Shown: positions 24,757-33,354, numbered from the stretch's first letter. The stretch is 36,211 nucleotides of DNA from CAZGVW01 sp964529265 (GCA_964529265.1 CAZGVW010000054.1:1-36211); one strand, 5' to 3'. A program made the numbers and translations. Notes: a model not told the origin generated them from the letters alone.

Positions 24757-25885
24757 GGCGCATCCTCCGCGCGCCGCCGGCCAGCCCCGCCGCGGCAAAC
24801 ACCAGCGCCGTCGCCGGCGCAGGAACCGTCGCGTGCCAATGCACGCCGTCCGTCACGTACAACTCCCCCGTCGCCCCGTTGAACACCGAGCCGTAGAAAC
24901 CGAACCCATCCCCGCGCGGATCCAGCCTCCGCACACTCAGCGGATCGCCGGCATCCACCGGCCCCGCTCCACCGAGCACTGCCATCAGCGCCTCCGCGCG
25001 CACGATCGCCAGCGTCCCTGCGTCGCCGCTCGAAAAATCTCCGCCGCCCACGAACAGGTTCCCCTTCGAATCGAAGTCCATCGCGCTCGCCGACAGCACG
25101 TCGCCGATGAGCACGCCTCCCGCCTCGAAATCCACCGCGCCCCCCGACCACTCCGCCGGATCAAACGCCTTGATCCACCCTGTCTCCGAGCCGCCCGGCG
25201 CAATGTCGAACCCGTTCCCCGTGTACAGCCGCCCCGCCGCATCGAACGCAATGCCCCCCGAAGCGCCCACGATGTTCGATACAACGGTCGGGTTCACCGG
25301 CGCGCCCGGATCACTCGTCACGTCCAGCATCGTCACCACCGAGGGCGATCCGAACACTCCCGACGCAATCCCCAAATGACTCGAATCCGCCCACGCCGCG
25401 TCGAAGTGCTCAACCTTGAACACGCTCGCCGACGCCCCATCGATCACGCCCGTTGCGCCCCCCAGCGCCACCGCCGGATCGAACACCAGCAGCGGCAACC
25501 CCGCCCCCGCGCCCAGCGCCACGCGCGATCCATCCGGGCTCACCTTGAGAAACGCCGGGTCCATCCTCCCGCCAACAAGCCCCGAATCAATGCTCGCGCC
25601 CAGCGCAAACACACCGCTCCCCACCGACGTCTCCACGAACACATCCAGCCCCGTCGCCGCGATGATCCTCCCATCCGGCAGAGCATCCCCCACCGTGAAG
25701 AACGATCCCCCTCCCACCGCCGGCAGCAGCACATCCTGATACGCCGCGCCATACCCGAAGAACGCGCCGTCCCCGCTCGCGCGCGCCGCTTCACGCCCCA
25801 GCGCCGACTGCGCCCCCACCGCAATCACCACCGCCGCCCCCGCGCGCAGCCACCCGGCGCGCACACACCCGCTCGACTTCATCAT
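24746..25885 (-). CDS. PEP-CTERM surface protein, beta-propeller-like, first gene under the cobalamin riboswitch
   Basis: This 379-aa exported protein has a signal peptide (MMKSSGCVRAGWLRAGAAVV onward, to about ALGRE). The C-terminus VPAPATALVFAAAGLAGGAR then RMRRAA is a PEP-CTERM sorting signal. The body has repeating beta segments such as LKVSPDGSRVALGAG, WADSSHLGIASGVFG, IAFDAAGRLYTGNG and MDFDSKGNLFVGGGD, suggesting a beta-propeller. BtuG of Bacteroides, a propeller, captures vitamin B12 at the cell surface; similarity of role is inferred from fold type and riboswitch. The start ATG at 25885 follows GGAAGGAAGAG. Confidence 0.78.
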   Translation of the reverse strand: MMKSSGCVRAGWLRAGAAVVIAVGAQSALGREAARASGDGAFFGYGAAYQDVLLPAVGGGSFFTVGDALPDGRIIAATGLDVFVETSVGSGVFALGASIDSGLVGGRMDPAFLKVSPDGSRVALGAGAGLPLLVFDPAVALGGATGVIDGASASVFKVEHFDAAWADSSHLGIASGVFGSPSVVTMLDVTSDPGAPVNPTVVSNIVGASGGIAFDAAGRLYTGNGFDIAPGGSETGWIKAFDPAEWSGGAVDFEAGGVLIGDVLSASAMDFDSKGNLFVGGGDFSSGDAGTLAIVRAEALMAVLGGAGPVDAGDPLSVRRLDPRGDGFGFYGSVFNGATGELYVTDGVHWHATVPAPATALVFAAAGLAGGARRMRRAA

Positions 25886-26019
25886 GTCTCTTCCTTCCAA
25901 CCTTCGCCCTGATTCGCGCAGAGCGGCTCCCATCGACGGAGATTCCCCCCGCGCTCGGGTCGCCCACTGGCGAATGGTCGGTGCAGATGACTCCGCCGGG
26001 AGCGCACGGAGCCCGCGCC

Positions 26020-26043
26020 GACGCCCCGAAACGCGAGGGCGTC
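26020..26043 (-). promoter_or_regulatory. Hairpin in the riboswitch expression platform
   Basis: On the minus strand, GACGCCC and GGGCGTC (7 bp) close a loop of about 10 bases directly after the cobalamin aptamer. It could be the alternative hairpin of the switch. No T-tract follows, so control of translation or of an RNA stem further down is more likely than a simple terminator. The rest of 25886-26019 shows no clear signal. Confidence 0.4.
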
Positions 26044-26044
26044 A

Positions 26045-26228
26045 CGGACACACGTTCTCGGCAGGTCTTCCGGCTTCGGGCATCCCCGGGTCCGGCCTTC
26101 CCATCCGCTTCGGCCGTTGCAGCCGCGGACAGTGGCGCTTCAGGACCCGCGGCTGTCGCCCGTCACGGCGGCGCGTCCGCGGTGGATTCTCACCACACTT
26201 CCCTTTTCAGCCACGCACCGCACAACCA
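26045..26228 (-). ncRNA. Cobalamin riboswitch aptamer
   Basis: Read on the minus strand, the conserved elements are in order: AAAAGGGAAGTGTGGTGAGA then ATCC near the 5' side, GCCACTGTCC in the core, GGGAAGGCC, and GATGCCCGAAGCCGGAAGAC followed by CTGCC, which is the B12 box (26060-26075, AGCCGGAAGACCTGCC). Spacing fits the adenosyl/hydroxocobalamin riboswitch. It lies 159 bases before the ATG of the PEP-CTERM gene and should repress the four-gene operon when cobalamin is plentiful. The 451-base gap 25886-26336 is filled by this RNA, its promoter and the aat leader. Confidence 0.9.
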
Positions 26229-26255
26229 CGATGCGCAGCACCGAAGAACAACGCC

Positions 26256-26283
26256 ACCCTACCTCCATTCCCACCCGTGTCAA
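26256..26283 (-). promoter_or_regulatory. Housekeeping-type promoter of the riboswitch operon
   Basis: On the minus strand, TTGACA (26283-26278) is a perfect -35 box. TAGGGT (26261-26256) follows with a 16-base spacer as a weak -10 box. Transcription would begin about 20 bases before the conserved start of the riboswitch, an expected distance. Confidence 0.5.
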
Positions 26284-26300
26284 TCCCTCGTTGCCTTCCC

Positions 26301-26330
26301 CCGTCTGCCGTCTACCGCCTACCGTCTACC
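26301..26330. repeat. Heptamer tandem repeat just before aat
   Basis: CCGTCTG, CCGTCTA, CCGCCTA and CCGTCTA follow each other at 26301, 26308, 26315 and 26322. The array ends six bases before the aat ATG. It covers the place of the ribosome binding site, which is otherwise absent. Confidence 0.6.
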
Positions 26331-26336
26331 TCCTCC

Positions 26337-27020
26337 ATGCTCTCCCCCCGCGAATCCTCCATCGTCGATGCCCTCCTCGATGCCTACCGCCAGGCCGCAT
26401 TCCCCATGGTGGACGCCGACACCGGCCGCCTCGATTTCTTTATGGCCGATCCCCGCGGCGTCATCCCCCTCGATCCGCCCGACGCCTTCCACATCCCGGG
26501 CTCCCTCCACCGCCGCATGCGCTCCGCGTGGTTCGAGATCCGCGCCGACACCGCCTTCGCGCAGGTCATCCGCGCCTGCGCCGAGCCGCGCGCCTACGAG
26601 CCCAAATCCTGGATCGATGCCCGCATCGTGCGCTGGTTCACGCTCCTTCACGAAGCCGGCCACGCGCACAGCGTCGAAGCCTGGCGCCGCGATCCGGAAA
26701 CCGGCCGCGATCATCTCGTCGGCGGCGTCTACGGCGTCGCGCTCGGCGCCGCATTCTGCGGCGAATCCATGTTCAGCCGCCCGCGCCTCCGCCTCCCCGA
26801 TGGCGCCCGCCACCCCCTCGACGGAACCGACGCCAGCAAGGTCTGCCTCGTCCACCTCGTCCGCCACCTCCAACGCCGCGGCTACACCCTCTTCGACGCC
26901 CAGGCCGCCAACCACCACACCGAGCAGTTCGGCTGCCTCTCCATCCCCGCCGACGAATACCGCCGCCGACTCGACGCCGCCCTCGCCCAGAACGTCGATT
27001 GGGGCGAATTTCAGCCCTGA
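26337..27020 (+). CDS. aat: Leucyl/phenylalanyl-tRNA-protein transferase
   Basis: This 227-aa cytosolic enzyme adds Leu or Phe to N-terminal Arg/Lys of proteins, marking them for ClpAP through the N-end rule. Conserved motifs are FFMADPRGVIPLD, FHIPGSLHRRMRS, SWIDARIVRWFTLLHEAGHA, HSVEAW, LVGGVYGVALGAAFCGESMF, SKVCLVHLVRHLQRRG and EQFGCLSIP. The length is usual. I start at the ATG at 26337 because homology begins here; the frame runs open to 25884 through the antisense riboswitch, which cannot be coding. It is divergent from the cobalamin operon. Confidence 0.95.
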   Translation: MLSPRESSIVDALLDAYRQAAFPMVDADTGRLDFFMADPRGVIPLDPPDAFHIPGSLHRRMRSAWFEIRADTAFAQVIRACAEPRAYEPKSWIDARIVRWFTLLHEAGHAHSVEAWRRDPETGRDHLVGGVYGVALGAAFCGESMFSRPRLRLPDGARHPLDGTDASKVCLVHLVRHLQRRGYTLFDAQAANHHTEQFGCLSIPADEYRRRLDAALAQNVDWGEFQP

Positions 27021-27223
27021 CGTGTCCGATTCTCTGCATCCGCCATTTCTCCCCCGCCGGGTACCATGGGCGCTTTCAACCGGCGCTAAGAGAGGCCGGA
27101 CACTGAACAACTTCAATTGCCGCGCCCGCTCAGACCTGCTGGTGAGCGTGCGCTTCCCCGGCGCGCAGGCTCGCGCCGCCCTCGTGCAACGGCGCCGCCC
27201 CGACATGCGAGAAGGAGGACGAT

Positions 27224-28830
27224 GTGCGCTCGGTGAAGCAAAGCCTTGAATGGATGACATGCTCAATCGCCCTGCTCGGCGCCTCACTCATCCCCGCGCT
27301 CTGGCTCAGCCCTGTTTTCCCTCGCTCGGCAATGAAGACCTCCAGCAGCTCGGCGAAACCTCCTACGCGCCCGACGCCGCCGTCAACGACTGGCTTGGCG
27401 CCGCCGTCGCGATCGGATGCGATTTCTGTCTCGCCGGCGCGCCCATCGACGATGCGCCCCTCGTGCAGCAGGGCTCCGTCAGCGTCTTCGCCCGCGACCC
27501 GAAGGTCCCGCCCTTCTTCGAGTGGATCCACCTGATGAAGATCGTAGCGCCCGACGCCGCCGCGGGCGACCGCTTCGGCGACGCGCTCTCGATGAGCGGC
27601 GACACGGCCATCATCAGCGCCTGGTCCGGCGGTCTCGGCGGCAAGGCATACATCTTCCACACCGCCAGCCCGCTCAACCCGTGGATTCACGTGAGCACGC
27701 TCATCCCTCCCGACGTCGCGAGCGGCGATCGCTTCGGCCGCTCCGTTGCGATCAGCGACGACATCGCCGTCGTCGGAGCCCCCTTCGACGATGACCTTGG
27801 CTCCACGAGCGGCAGCGCCTACGTCTTCGGCCGCGACGTCGGCGGCCCCGACAACTGGGGCCTCGTCCGCAAGATCCTCGCGCCCGATGGAATCAACGGC
27901 GATCAGTTCGGCTTCTCGACCGCAATCGAAGGCGATCTTGCCGTCATCGGCGCCCACCTCGACGATGACCACGGCGGCAGCAGCGGCGCCGTCTATCTCT
28001 TCTCGCGCGACGCCGGTGGCGCCAACAACTGGGGATTCGTGAAGAAACTCGTCGCCTCCGACGCCGCCTCAGGCGACCAGTTCGGCACGGCCGTCGCGAT
28101 CGCCGACGGCGGCATCATCGTCGGCGCCCCCCTCGAAGACGAGGTTGGAAACGCCTCCGGCGCCGCCTATGTCTTCCGGCGCAACGCGGGCGGCGCGAAC
28201 AACTGGGGATTCGTGAGAAAACTCGTTGACGACGTCAATGGGGAGGCCGACGCCAATTTCGGCGCGTCAGTCGCCGTCAGCCGAGGCGTCGCGGTCATCG
28301 GAGCGCCGTTCGATGACGGCCCCTTCGGGCCGGACGGCGGCGTCGCGCTTCTGTACGTGCGCGATCACGGAGGCATGGACGCCTGGACCCAGACCAGAAC
28401 CATTCATTTCGGAGTCGCATTCGCCGAGTCCCGCGTCGGCGTCGCTGTTGCAGTTCACAACGGCATCATTGCCGTCGGGGCCCCACTCGACGACCGCGAG
28501 CAGTTCCTCCAGCGCGGCGCCACCATCACTGAAGCGGGCTCCGTCGAGATTCACGATGGCTCCGCCGCAGAACTGCTCTGGTCCGACTGCGACAACAACC
28601 TCACCGCCGACGCCCTCGATCTCTCCTTCGGCGCCGTCGCCGACTGCAACGACAACGGCCGCCCCGACCAATGCGAGATCGCCGCCGGCGACGCCGACGA
28701 CGTCAACCTCAACGGCGTCCCCGACGAGTGCGAGTCCGGCAACCCCTGCCCCGCTGACCTCAACGCCGACGGCGCCGTCAACTCCGCCGACCTCTCCTTC
28801 ATCCTCGGCGCCTGGGGCCCCTGCCCATAG
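27224..28830 (+). CDS. FG-GAP repeat surface protein with dockerin-like tail; apparent frameshift in the signal peptide
   Basis: The body (frame from 27250, 526 aa) has about six FG-GAP repeats of 55-65 residues, e.g. GDRFGRSVAISDDIAVVGAP and GDQFGTAVAIADGGIIVGAP, predicting an integrin-like beta-propeller. The tail has ADCNDNGRPDQCEI and ends with ADLNADGAVNSADLSFILGA, a dockerin-like sorting motif. The signal peptide lies in another frame: GTG 27224 (AAGGAGG five bases before) gives MRSVKQSLEWMTCSIALLGA then SLIP, while the cleavage site ALAQP is in the body frame. One extra C in CCCC at 27292-27295 would join them. Sequencing error or true mutation cannot be separated. Confidence 0.8.
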
Positions 28831-28945
28831 CGCGCAGTCCCCGCGCCCGCCCTTCTTCCCCTTACTCCGTATTCCGCACCCCCTCCTCCCCCACCCACCA
28901 CCTTCCACCTCCCACATTCCCCTTTCCCCCCTATCATCCGCCCCC

Positions 28946-30031
28946 ATGGAAGTCGGAATCATCGGGCTCCCCTACGTCGGCAAGACCATGCTCTTCAGCG
29001 CCCTCACCTCCGGCGCGCGTTCCGGGGGCGCCGCCGGCGCCGGCGGCGGCGCAGGACGCCCCAACGTCGCCGTCGCCCACATCCCGGACCCGCGCCTCGC
29101 GCTCATCTCTTCCTTCATCCCCACAAAAAAAATCACCCACGCCGCGCTCAACCTCGTCGATATCGCCGGCCTCCAGCCCGGCGGCCAAAGCGCCAAGTTC
29201 CTCGACCACATCCGCCAGGTTGACGCCGTCTGCCACGTCGTCCCCTGCTTCGACGACCCCTCCGCCGAAGGCGGCCGCAACCCGCCCCGCGACATCGACG
29301 CCATCGAGTCCGAACTCATCCTCGCCGACATGGCCGTCGTTGAAGGCGCGCTCCCCCGCGCCGAGCGCAGCGCCAAGAGCAAGGACCCCAAGGCCGTCGC
29401 CCGCTTCGCCGCCATGCAGCGCGTCATGCCGGTCCTCGGCGAGGGCCGCCCCATCCGCGCCATGCTCGGCGCCGGCGAGATCACCGATGAGCCCGAAATC
29501 GCCGCCATCCGCGAACTCGGCCTCGTGAGCGCCAAGAAAGTCCTCTACGTCGCCAACGTCGGCGAGAACGATGTCAAGGGCGAAAGCGCCTCCGCACGCC
29601 AGGTCGCCGACCGCGCCCGTGTCGATGGCATGGAGAGCGTCGCTCTCTGCGCCAAAATCGAAGCCGAACTCGTCGAACTCGCCGAAGCCGATCGCGCCGA
29701 GATGCTCGTAGCCCTCGGCCTCACCGAGCCCGCGCTCCCAGCCCTCGCCCGCGCCCTCTACCGCCTCCTCGGGCTCCAGTCCTTCTATACCGCCGGCGAA
29801 AAGGAAGTCCGCGCCTGGACCGTCCGCGCCGGCGCCACCGCCCCGGAAGCCGCGGGCGCCATCCACAGCGATATCCAGCGCGGCTTCATCCGCGCCGAGG
29901 TCTACAAGGTCGATGACCTCGCCGCCTTGAAGTGCGAAAAAGCCATCAAAGAGGCCGGAAAAATGCGCTCCGAGGGCAAGTCATACGTCATGCAGGACGG
30001 CGACGTCGTCCACTTCCTCTTCAACGTGTGA
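28946..30031 (+). CDS. ychF: Redox-regulated GTPase/ATPase YchF
   Basis: This 361-aa P-loop NTPase of the Obg/OLA1 group binds ribosomes and prefers ATP. G1 is GLPYVGKTML, G3 is LVDIAGLQPGGQ, and the altered G4 is NVGEN in VLYVANVGEND, as in the YchF family. The C-terminal TGS domain reads FYTAGEKEVRAWTVRAGATA, then IHSDIQRGFIRAEVY and MQDGDVVHFLFNV. The start is the ATG at 28946; the leader upstream (28831-28945) is pyrimidine-rich with no clear ribosome binding site. Codons end mostly in C. Confidence 0.96.
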   Translation: MEVGIIGLPYVGKTMLFSALTSGARSGGAAGAGGGAGRPNVAVAHIPDPRLALISSFIPTKKITHAALNLVDIAGLQPGGQSAKFLDHIRQVDAVCHVVPCFDDPSAEGGRNPPRDIDAIESELILADMAVVEGALPRAERSAKSKDPKAVARFAAMQRVMPVLGEGRPIRAMLGAGEITDEPEIAAIRELGLVSAKKVLYVANVGENDVKGESASARQVADRARVDGMESVALCAKIEAELVELAEADRAEMLVALGLTEPALPALARALYRLLGLQSFYTAGEKEVRAWTVRAGATAPEAAGAIHSDIQRGFIRAEVYKVDDLAALKCEKAIKEAGKMRSEGKSYVMQDGDVVHFLFNV

Positions 30032-30114
30032 CCCCGCCCCCCGCATTGCCGCCCCCTCCAGAATTCTGAGGCAATTCTGCGCCCGATCGCGCCTTCTCCT
30101 CCGGGATGCGCCTT

Positions 30115-30178
30115 CGCAGAACTTTGCGCGAACCCCGCGCAAACCTCTGCGAACACTGCGGCGGCTGCCCCCGCCGCC
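30115..30178 (+). other. Two strong hairpins between ychF and a small membrane ORF
   Basis: CGCAGA (30115-30120) pairs with TCTGCG (30146-30151), and inside it TTTGCGCG (30123-30130) pairs with CGCGCAAA (30136-30143) over a 5-base loop. A second GC hairpin, GCGGCGG/CCGCCGC, follows up to about 30178. There is no T-tract. This may be an RNA leader of the downstream ORF, a processing site or a ychF 3' structure. Confidence 0.5.
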
Positions 30179-30202
30179 GGTATGCCGTGCGAGGAGATTC
30201 CC

Positions 30203-30601
30203 GTGCCCATCGTCGCCCTCACCATCTGTTCATACGTGCTGATGGGCGTCGCCGCCGCCTCCGGCGCATGGTCCCTCGCCGCGGCTTTTTCGGGCCCCAG
30301 CCGGCCGCGGCCCGCACAGGCGATCGTCCGACCGCGCATCGCCATCCGCCGCGTCGCCGCGGCATCCTCCCGCGCCTCGCGCCTCCTCACACTCGCCCTT
30401 CTGCTCCACGCCCTTTCAGGGCCCGTGGTCGGATCCTTCGCCGTCTCTCGCGCCGAGCCCATGCTCGCCCCAGAGATCGCGTTCGATCTCCGCGCCCAGC
30501 GTGAAATCAACGCCCGGGAACTCGCCGAGGATCCCGCCCCCGCTCAGCACGTGATCCGGCAGCCACAGCCCGCACTCCTCGAACACGCAGCGCATCGCTG
30601 A
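30203..30601 (+). CDS. Possible small membrane protein, unknown function
   Basis: A frame from the GTG at 30203 (GAGGAG six bases before; ATG at 30182 is the alternative) encodes 132 aa with two hydrophobic segments: IVALTICSYVLMGVAAASGA and LLTLALLLHALSGPVVGSF. The first ~80 codons show the C-rich third positions of neighbouring genes. The last 60 codons run antisense to the putative lipoprotein gene and lose that bias, so the end may be non-coding. No family is recognised. Confidence 0.4.
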   Translation: MPIVALTICSYVLMGVAAASGAWSLAAAFSGPSRPRPAQAIVRPRIAIRRVAAASSRASRLLTLALLLHALSGPVVGSFAVSRAEPMLAPEIAFDLRAQREINARELAEDPAPAQHVIRQPQPALLEHAAHR

Positions 30602-31069
30602 GTTGCTGTTCGTCCCCAGCAGCGCATAGGGCGTATCCCACATCCGTTCGCGCGACAGCCGACGCACCGTCTCCACCGGCGCAGTGAACTTCGATTCCAG
30701 CCGCTGGTCCGGCTCACCGAACACAGGCGCCAGACGCACGCCCGGAGTCATCCTCGCCACCCGAGGCGGCCGCTCCGAATCCACCGGCCCCACAAAGTCC
30801 ATCCGCTGCGACGCCGATCCGAACTCCACCACACCGTCCAGTTCATCCGCCCGCGGCGGGCAATCCACCACCACGTACAGGTGCCTCCCCCGCCCCGCGA
30901 CCACCCACGACCGCAACTCGCACGCGCACATCGGCCCCGCCGCTTCATCCGCCGTCGGCGCCTCCCGCGCCTCACACCCACCCCACACCCCCGCGCAGGG
31001 CAGCGCAGCCAACGCGCCTGCCCGCCGCAGCCGATCAAACGCTCGACCAGTCCCCGCCCGTCTTCCCAT
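30416..31069 (-). CDS. Putative lipoprotein/exported protein, unknown function
   Basis: A frame from the ATG at 31069 encodes 217 aa (an ATG at 31108 is also possible). A basic N-terminus and hydrophobic stretch (AFDRLRRAGALAALPCAGVW) end at GGC, a weak lipobox. The body keeps GC-rich third positions. Motifs such as YALLGTNSNSAMRCVFEECG and SGGGILGEFPGVDFTLG look like a folded domain; the NSNS part faintly recalls DUF3750, unverified. Its 3' end overlaps the convergent small ORF by 186 bases. Confidence 0.6.
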   Translation of the reverse strand: MGRRAGTGRAFDRLRRAGALAALPCAGVWGGCEAREAPTADEAAGPMCACELRSWVVAGRGRHLYVVVDCPPRADELDGVVEFGSASQRMDFVGPVDSERPPRVARMTPGVRLAPVFGEPDQRLESKFTAPVETVRRLSRERMWDTPYALLGTNSNSAMRCVFEECGLWLPDHVLSGGGILGEFPGVDFTLGAEIERDLWGEHGLGARDGEGSDHGP

Positions 31070-31221
31070 CGCCCCGAAGCCCTCCCGCCCGTTCCATCGG
31101 CGCATCACGGCCAGAGTCTAGAGCGCCCCGACCCCCCGATCAGGCCCCTTCGCGCCGCCCAACCCCCCGCGTATCCTCTCCCTCGCGGCCGTTCACGACC
31201 CCTCCGCGCCAGGCCCCAGCC

Positions 31222-33354
31222 ATGCCCGAGGCCTCCGAATCCCGCGACCCGCGCGCCGAGCCGCCTCCCTCCCGGGGCGGCGCCTGGGCCACCGGCCTCG
31301 TCTTCGTCGTCGGCGTCGCCGTCTCCATCGCCGCCTTTTTCGTCGTCCAGCGCACGCAGGTCAACCGCGCTCAGGCCGAAATCGATCTCGCCGCGCGCGA
31401 GCACCTCTCGGCGCTCGAGCGCGAGCTCGATACGAAACTCGAGGCCCTCCACTCCCTCCGCGCTCTCTTTGATTCCTCCCAAGTCGTCGAGAAGCACGAG
31501 TTCTCCACCTTCTCCGAAGGCGTCCTCGCCCGCCACCCCAGCATCCGCATGCTCGCATGGGTGGAGCGCATCGCAACCGGCGATCAGGAATCCTTCGTCC
31601 GCGCCGTGCGCGAAGCCGATGGCGCCGACCTCGAAATCTGCGAAGTCCACGACGGCCGCATCGCCCCCGCCGATCACGCGTCCCGTGATCACCGCCTCGT
31701 CGTCCGCTTCGGCGCGCCGGATCGCTTCGCCACTCCCATCTTCGGACTCGATTTCGCCTCTATTCCCGCCCTCGCGAGCGCCATGCCCGATGGCGCCGGC
31801 GCGCGCAACGGCTCGCGCGAGCCCACCATGACCGGCCGCATCTCCCTCCCCCACGCGCCCGACGCCTCCTTCTTCGCCGCGCTCCTCCCCGTCTTCGAGC
31901 GCTCCGGCGCCCCCGTCCCACTCCCCTCCGTCACGCCCCGCGGCTTCGTCACCGCCGTCATCGATCCCCAGCGCCTCCTCGAAGAGGCCCTCGAAGCACT
32001 CCCCCGCGGCGGGCTCGTGATCCGCATCGTCGATGAATCCTCCCGCGCCGATCTCACCTCTTCGCCCGATGCGCCCCCCACGCTCCTCGCCGCGGCCCCC
32101 GCCGACGTCCCACCCGGGCATCAGCGCCCGGTGCGCCGCGAGCAATCCGCCACGCTCACCGGCGGCGGGCGCATGTGGATCGTGCACTCTGCGCCCCTTC
32201 CGGGCCGCTTCGAAGCCGGTCCGCTCTGGGAGCGCTGGGGCGTTCTCGCCGTCGGACTCCTCACCACTTCCCTCGTCGCCCTCAGCGTCGCCACCGCCGC
32301 CGGCCGCGCACGCATCCAGCGCATCGTCGAGCAGCGCACCGCCGACCTCGCCCGCGCCTTTGAATCGCTCCGCGCCGGCGAGGCCCGCTTCCGCCTCCTC
32401 GTCGATGGCGTGAGCGACTACGCCATCATGATGCTCGACGCCCGCGGCCGCATCGTCTCATGGAGCCAGGGCGCCGAGCGCACAACCGGCTACACCGCCG
32501 ATGAAATCGTCGGCAAGCCCTACGACGCCCTCTTCACCCCCGAAGAAGCCGCCGTCGGACGCCCCGCCGAAGAACGCCGCATCGCCTCCGAGCAGGGCCG
32601 CTTCGACGACGAGCGCCGCCGCGTCCGCAAGGATGGCTCGGTCTTCTGGGCCAGCGTCGTGCTCACGCCCCTCCGCCGCGAAGATGGCGGCCTCCTCGGC
32701 TTCGCCAAGATCATGCGCGACACCACCGAGCGCCGCAAAGCCGATGAGCGCCAGAAACTCATGCTCCGCGAACTCGATCACCGCGTAAAAAACAACATGG
32801 CCGCCGTGCTCGCCATCGTCGATCACACCGCCCGCGCCTCGCGCACGCTCGAAGAGTTCACCCACTCCTTCCGCGGACGCATCATGGCCATGTCGCGCCT
32901 GCACGCCATGCTCGCCCAGACCTCCTGGAGCGGCGCCAGCCTCGCCGAACTCGTGCGCCAGACCGTCGAGCCCTACACCCAGGAGCGCGAAGGCCGCGTC
33001 GTCGTCCGGGGCGAGCCCCTCGTCCTCCCCGCCAAGGCCGTCTCCTCCGTCTCCATGGCCCTGCACGAACTCGCCACCAACGCCGCCAAGTACGGCGCGC
33101 TCTCCGTCCCCGAAGGCAAGGTCGAAATCACCTGGCGCCGCGAACCCGCCGAAGGCGGCGACGAACTCCTCCGCCTCCGATGGGTCGAGGAAGGCGGCCC
33201 CCACGTCGATCAGCCCGGCCGCCGCGGCTTCGGCAGCGAACTCATCGAAACCTCGCTCCCCTTCGAGATGGAAGGCCGCGCCAACCTCGAGTTCGCCGAA
33301 ACCGGCGTCCGCTGCGAACTCGTCGTCCCCCTCCTCAAAGACCCCCCCCGCTAG
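31222..33354 (+). CDS. CHASE-PAS-HWE sensor histidine kinase
   Basis: This is a 710-aa membrane sensor. TM1 is at about residues 21-40, with an extracytoplasmic CHASE domain from about 60 to 270 (SIRMLAWVERI, GLDFASIPALASAMPDGAGA). TM2 is near 340-362, with a coiled linker (IQRIVEQRTADLARAFESL). A PAS domain spans about 388-500 (SWSQGAERTTGYTADEIVGK). The kinase core is of HWE/HisKA_2 type, with H520 in RELDHRVKNN and the N-box HELATNAAKYGALS (615-628). No response regulator adjoins it, so its partner is encoded elsewhere. Ligand unknown. Confidence 0.93.
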   Translation: MPEASESRDPRAEPPPSRGGAWATGLVFVVGVAVSIAAFFVVQRTQVNRAQAEIDLAAREHLSALERELDTKLEALHSLRALFDSSQVVEKHEFSTFSEGVLARHPSIRMLAWVERIATGDQESFVRAVREADGADLEICEVHDGRIAPADHASRDHRLVVRFGAPDRFATPIFGLDFASIPALASAMPDGAGARNGSREPTMTGRISLPHAPDASFFAALLPVFERSGAPVPLPSVTPRGFVTAVIDPQRLLEEALEALPRGGLVIRIVDESSRADLTSSPDAPPTLLAAAPADVPPGHQRPVRREQSATLTGGGRMWIVHSAPLPGRFEAGPLWERWGVLAVGLLTTSLVALSVATAAGRARIQRIVEQRTADLARAFESLRAGEARFRLLVDGVSDYAIMMLDARGRIVSWSQGAERTTGYTADEIVGKPYDALFTPEEAAVGRPAEERRIASEQGRFDDERRRVRKDGSVFWASVVLTPLRREDGGLLGFAKIMRDTTERRKADERQKLMLRELDHRVKNNMAAVLAIVDHTARASRTLEEFTHSFRGRIMAMSRLHAMLAQTSWSGASLAELVRQTVEPYTQEREGRVVVRGEPLVLPAKAVSSVSMALHELATNAAKYGALSVPEGKVEITWRREPAEGGDELLRLRWVEEGGPHVDQPGRRGFGSELIETSLPFEMEGRANLEFAETGVRCELVVPLLKDPPR

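Noticed and set aside
25884..26336. In-frame upstream extension of aat
   Set aside because: It runs antisense through the cobalamin riboswitch and its promoter and has no homology to Aat.
28226..28945. In-frame upstream extension of ychF (240 codons)
   Set aside because: It overlaps the FG-GAP gene in another frame, is Ser/Thr/Pro-rich, and YchF homology starts exactly at the ATG at 28946.
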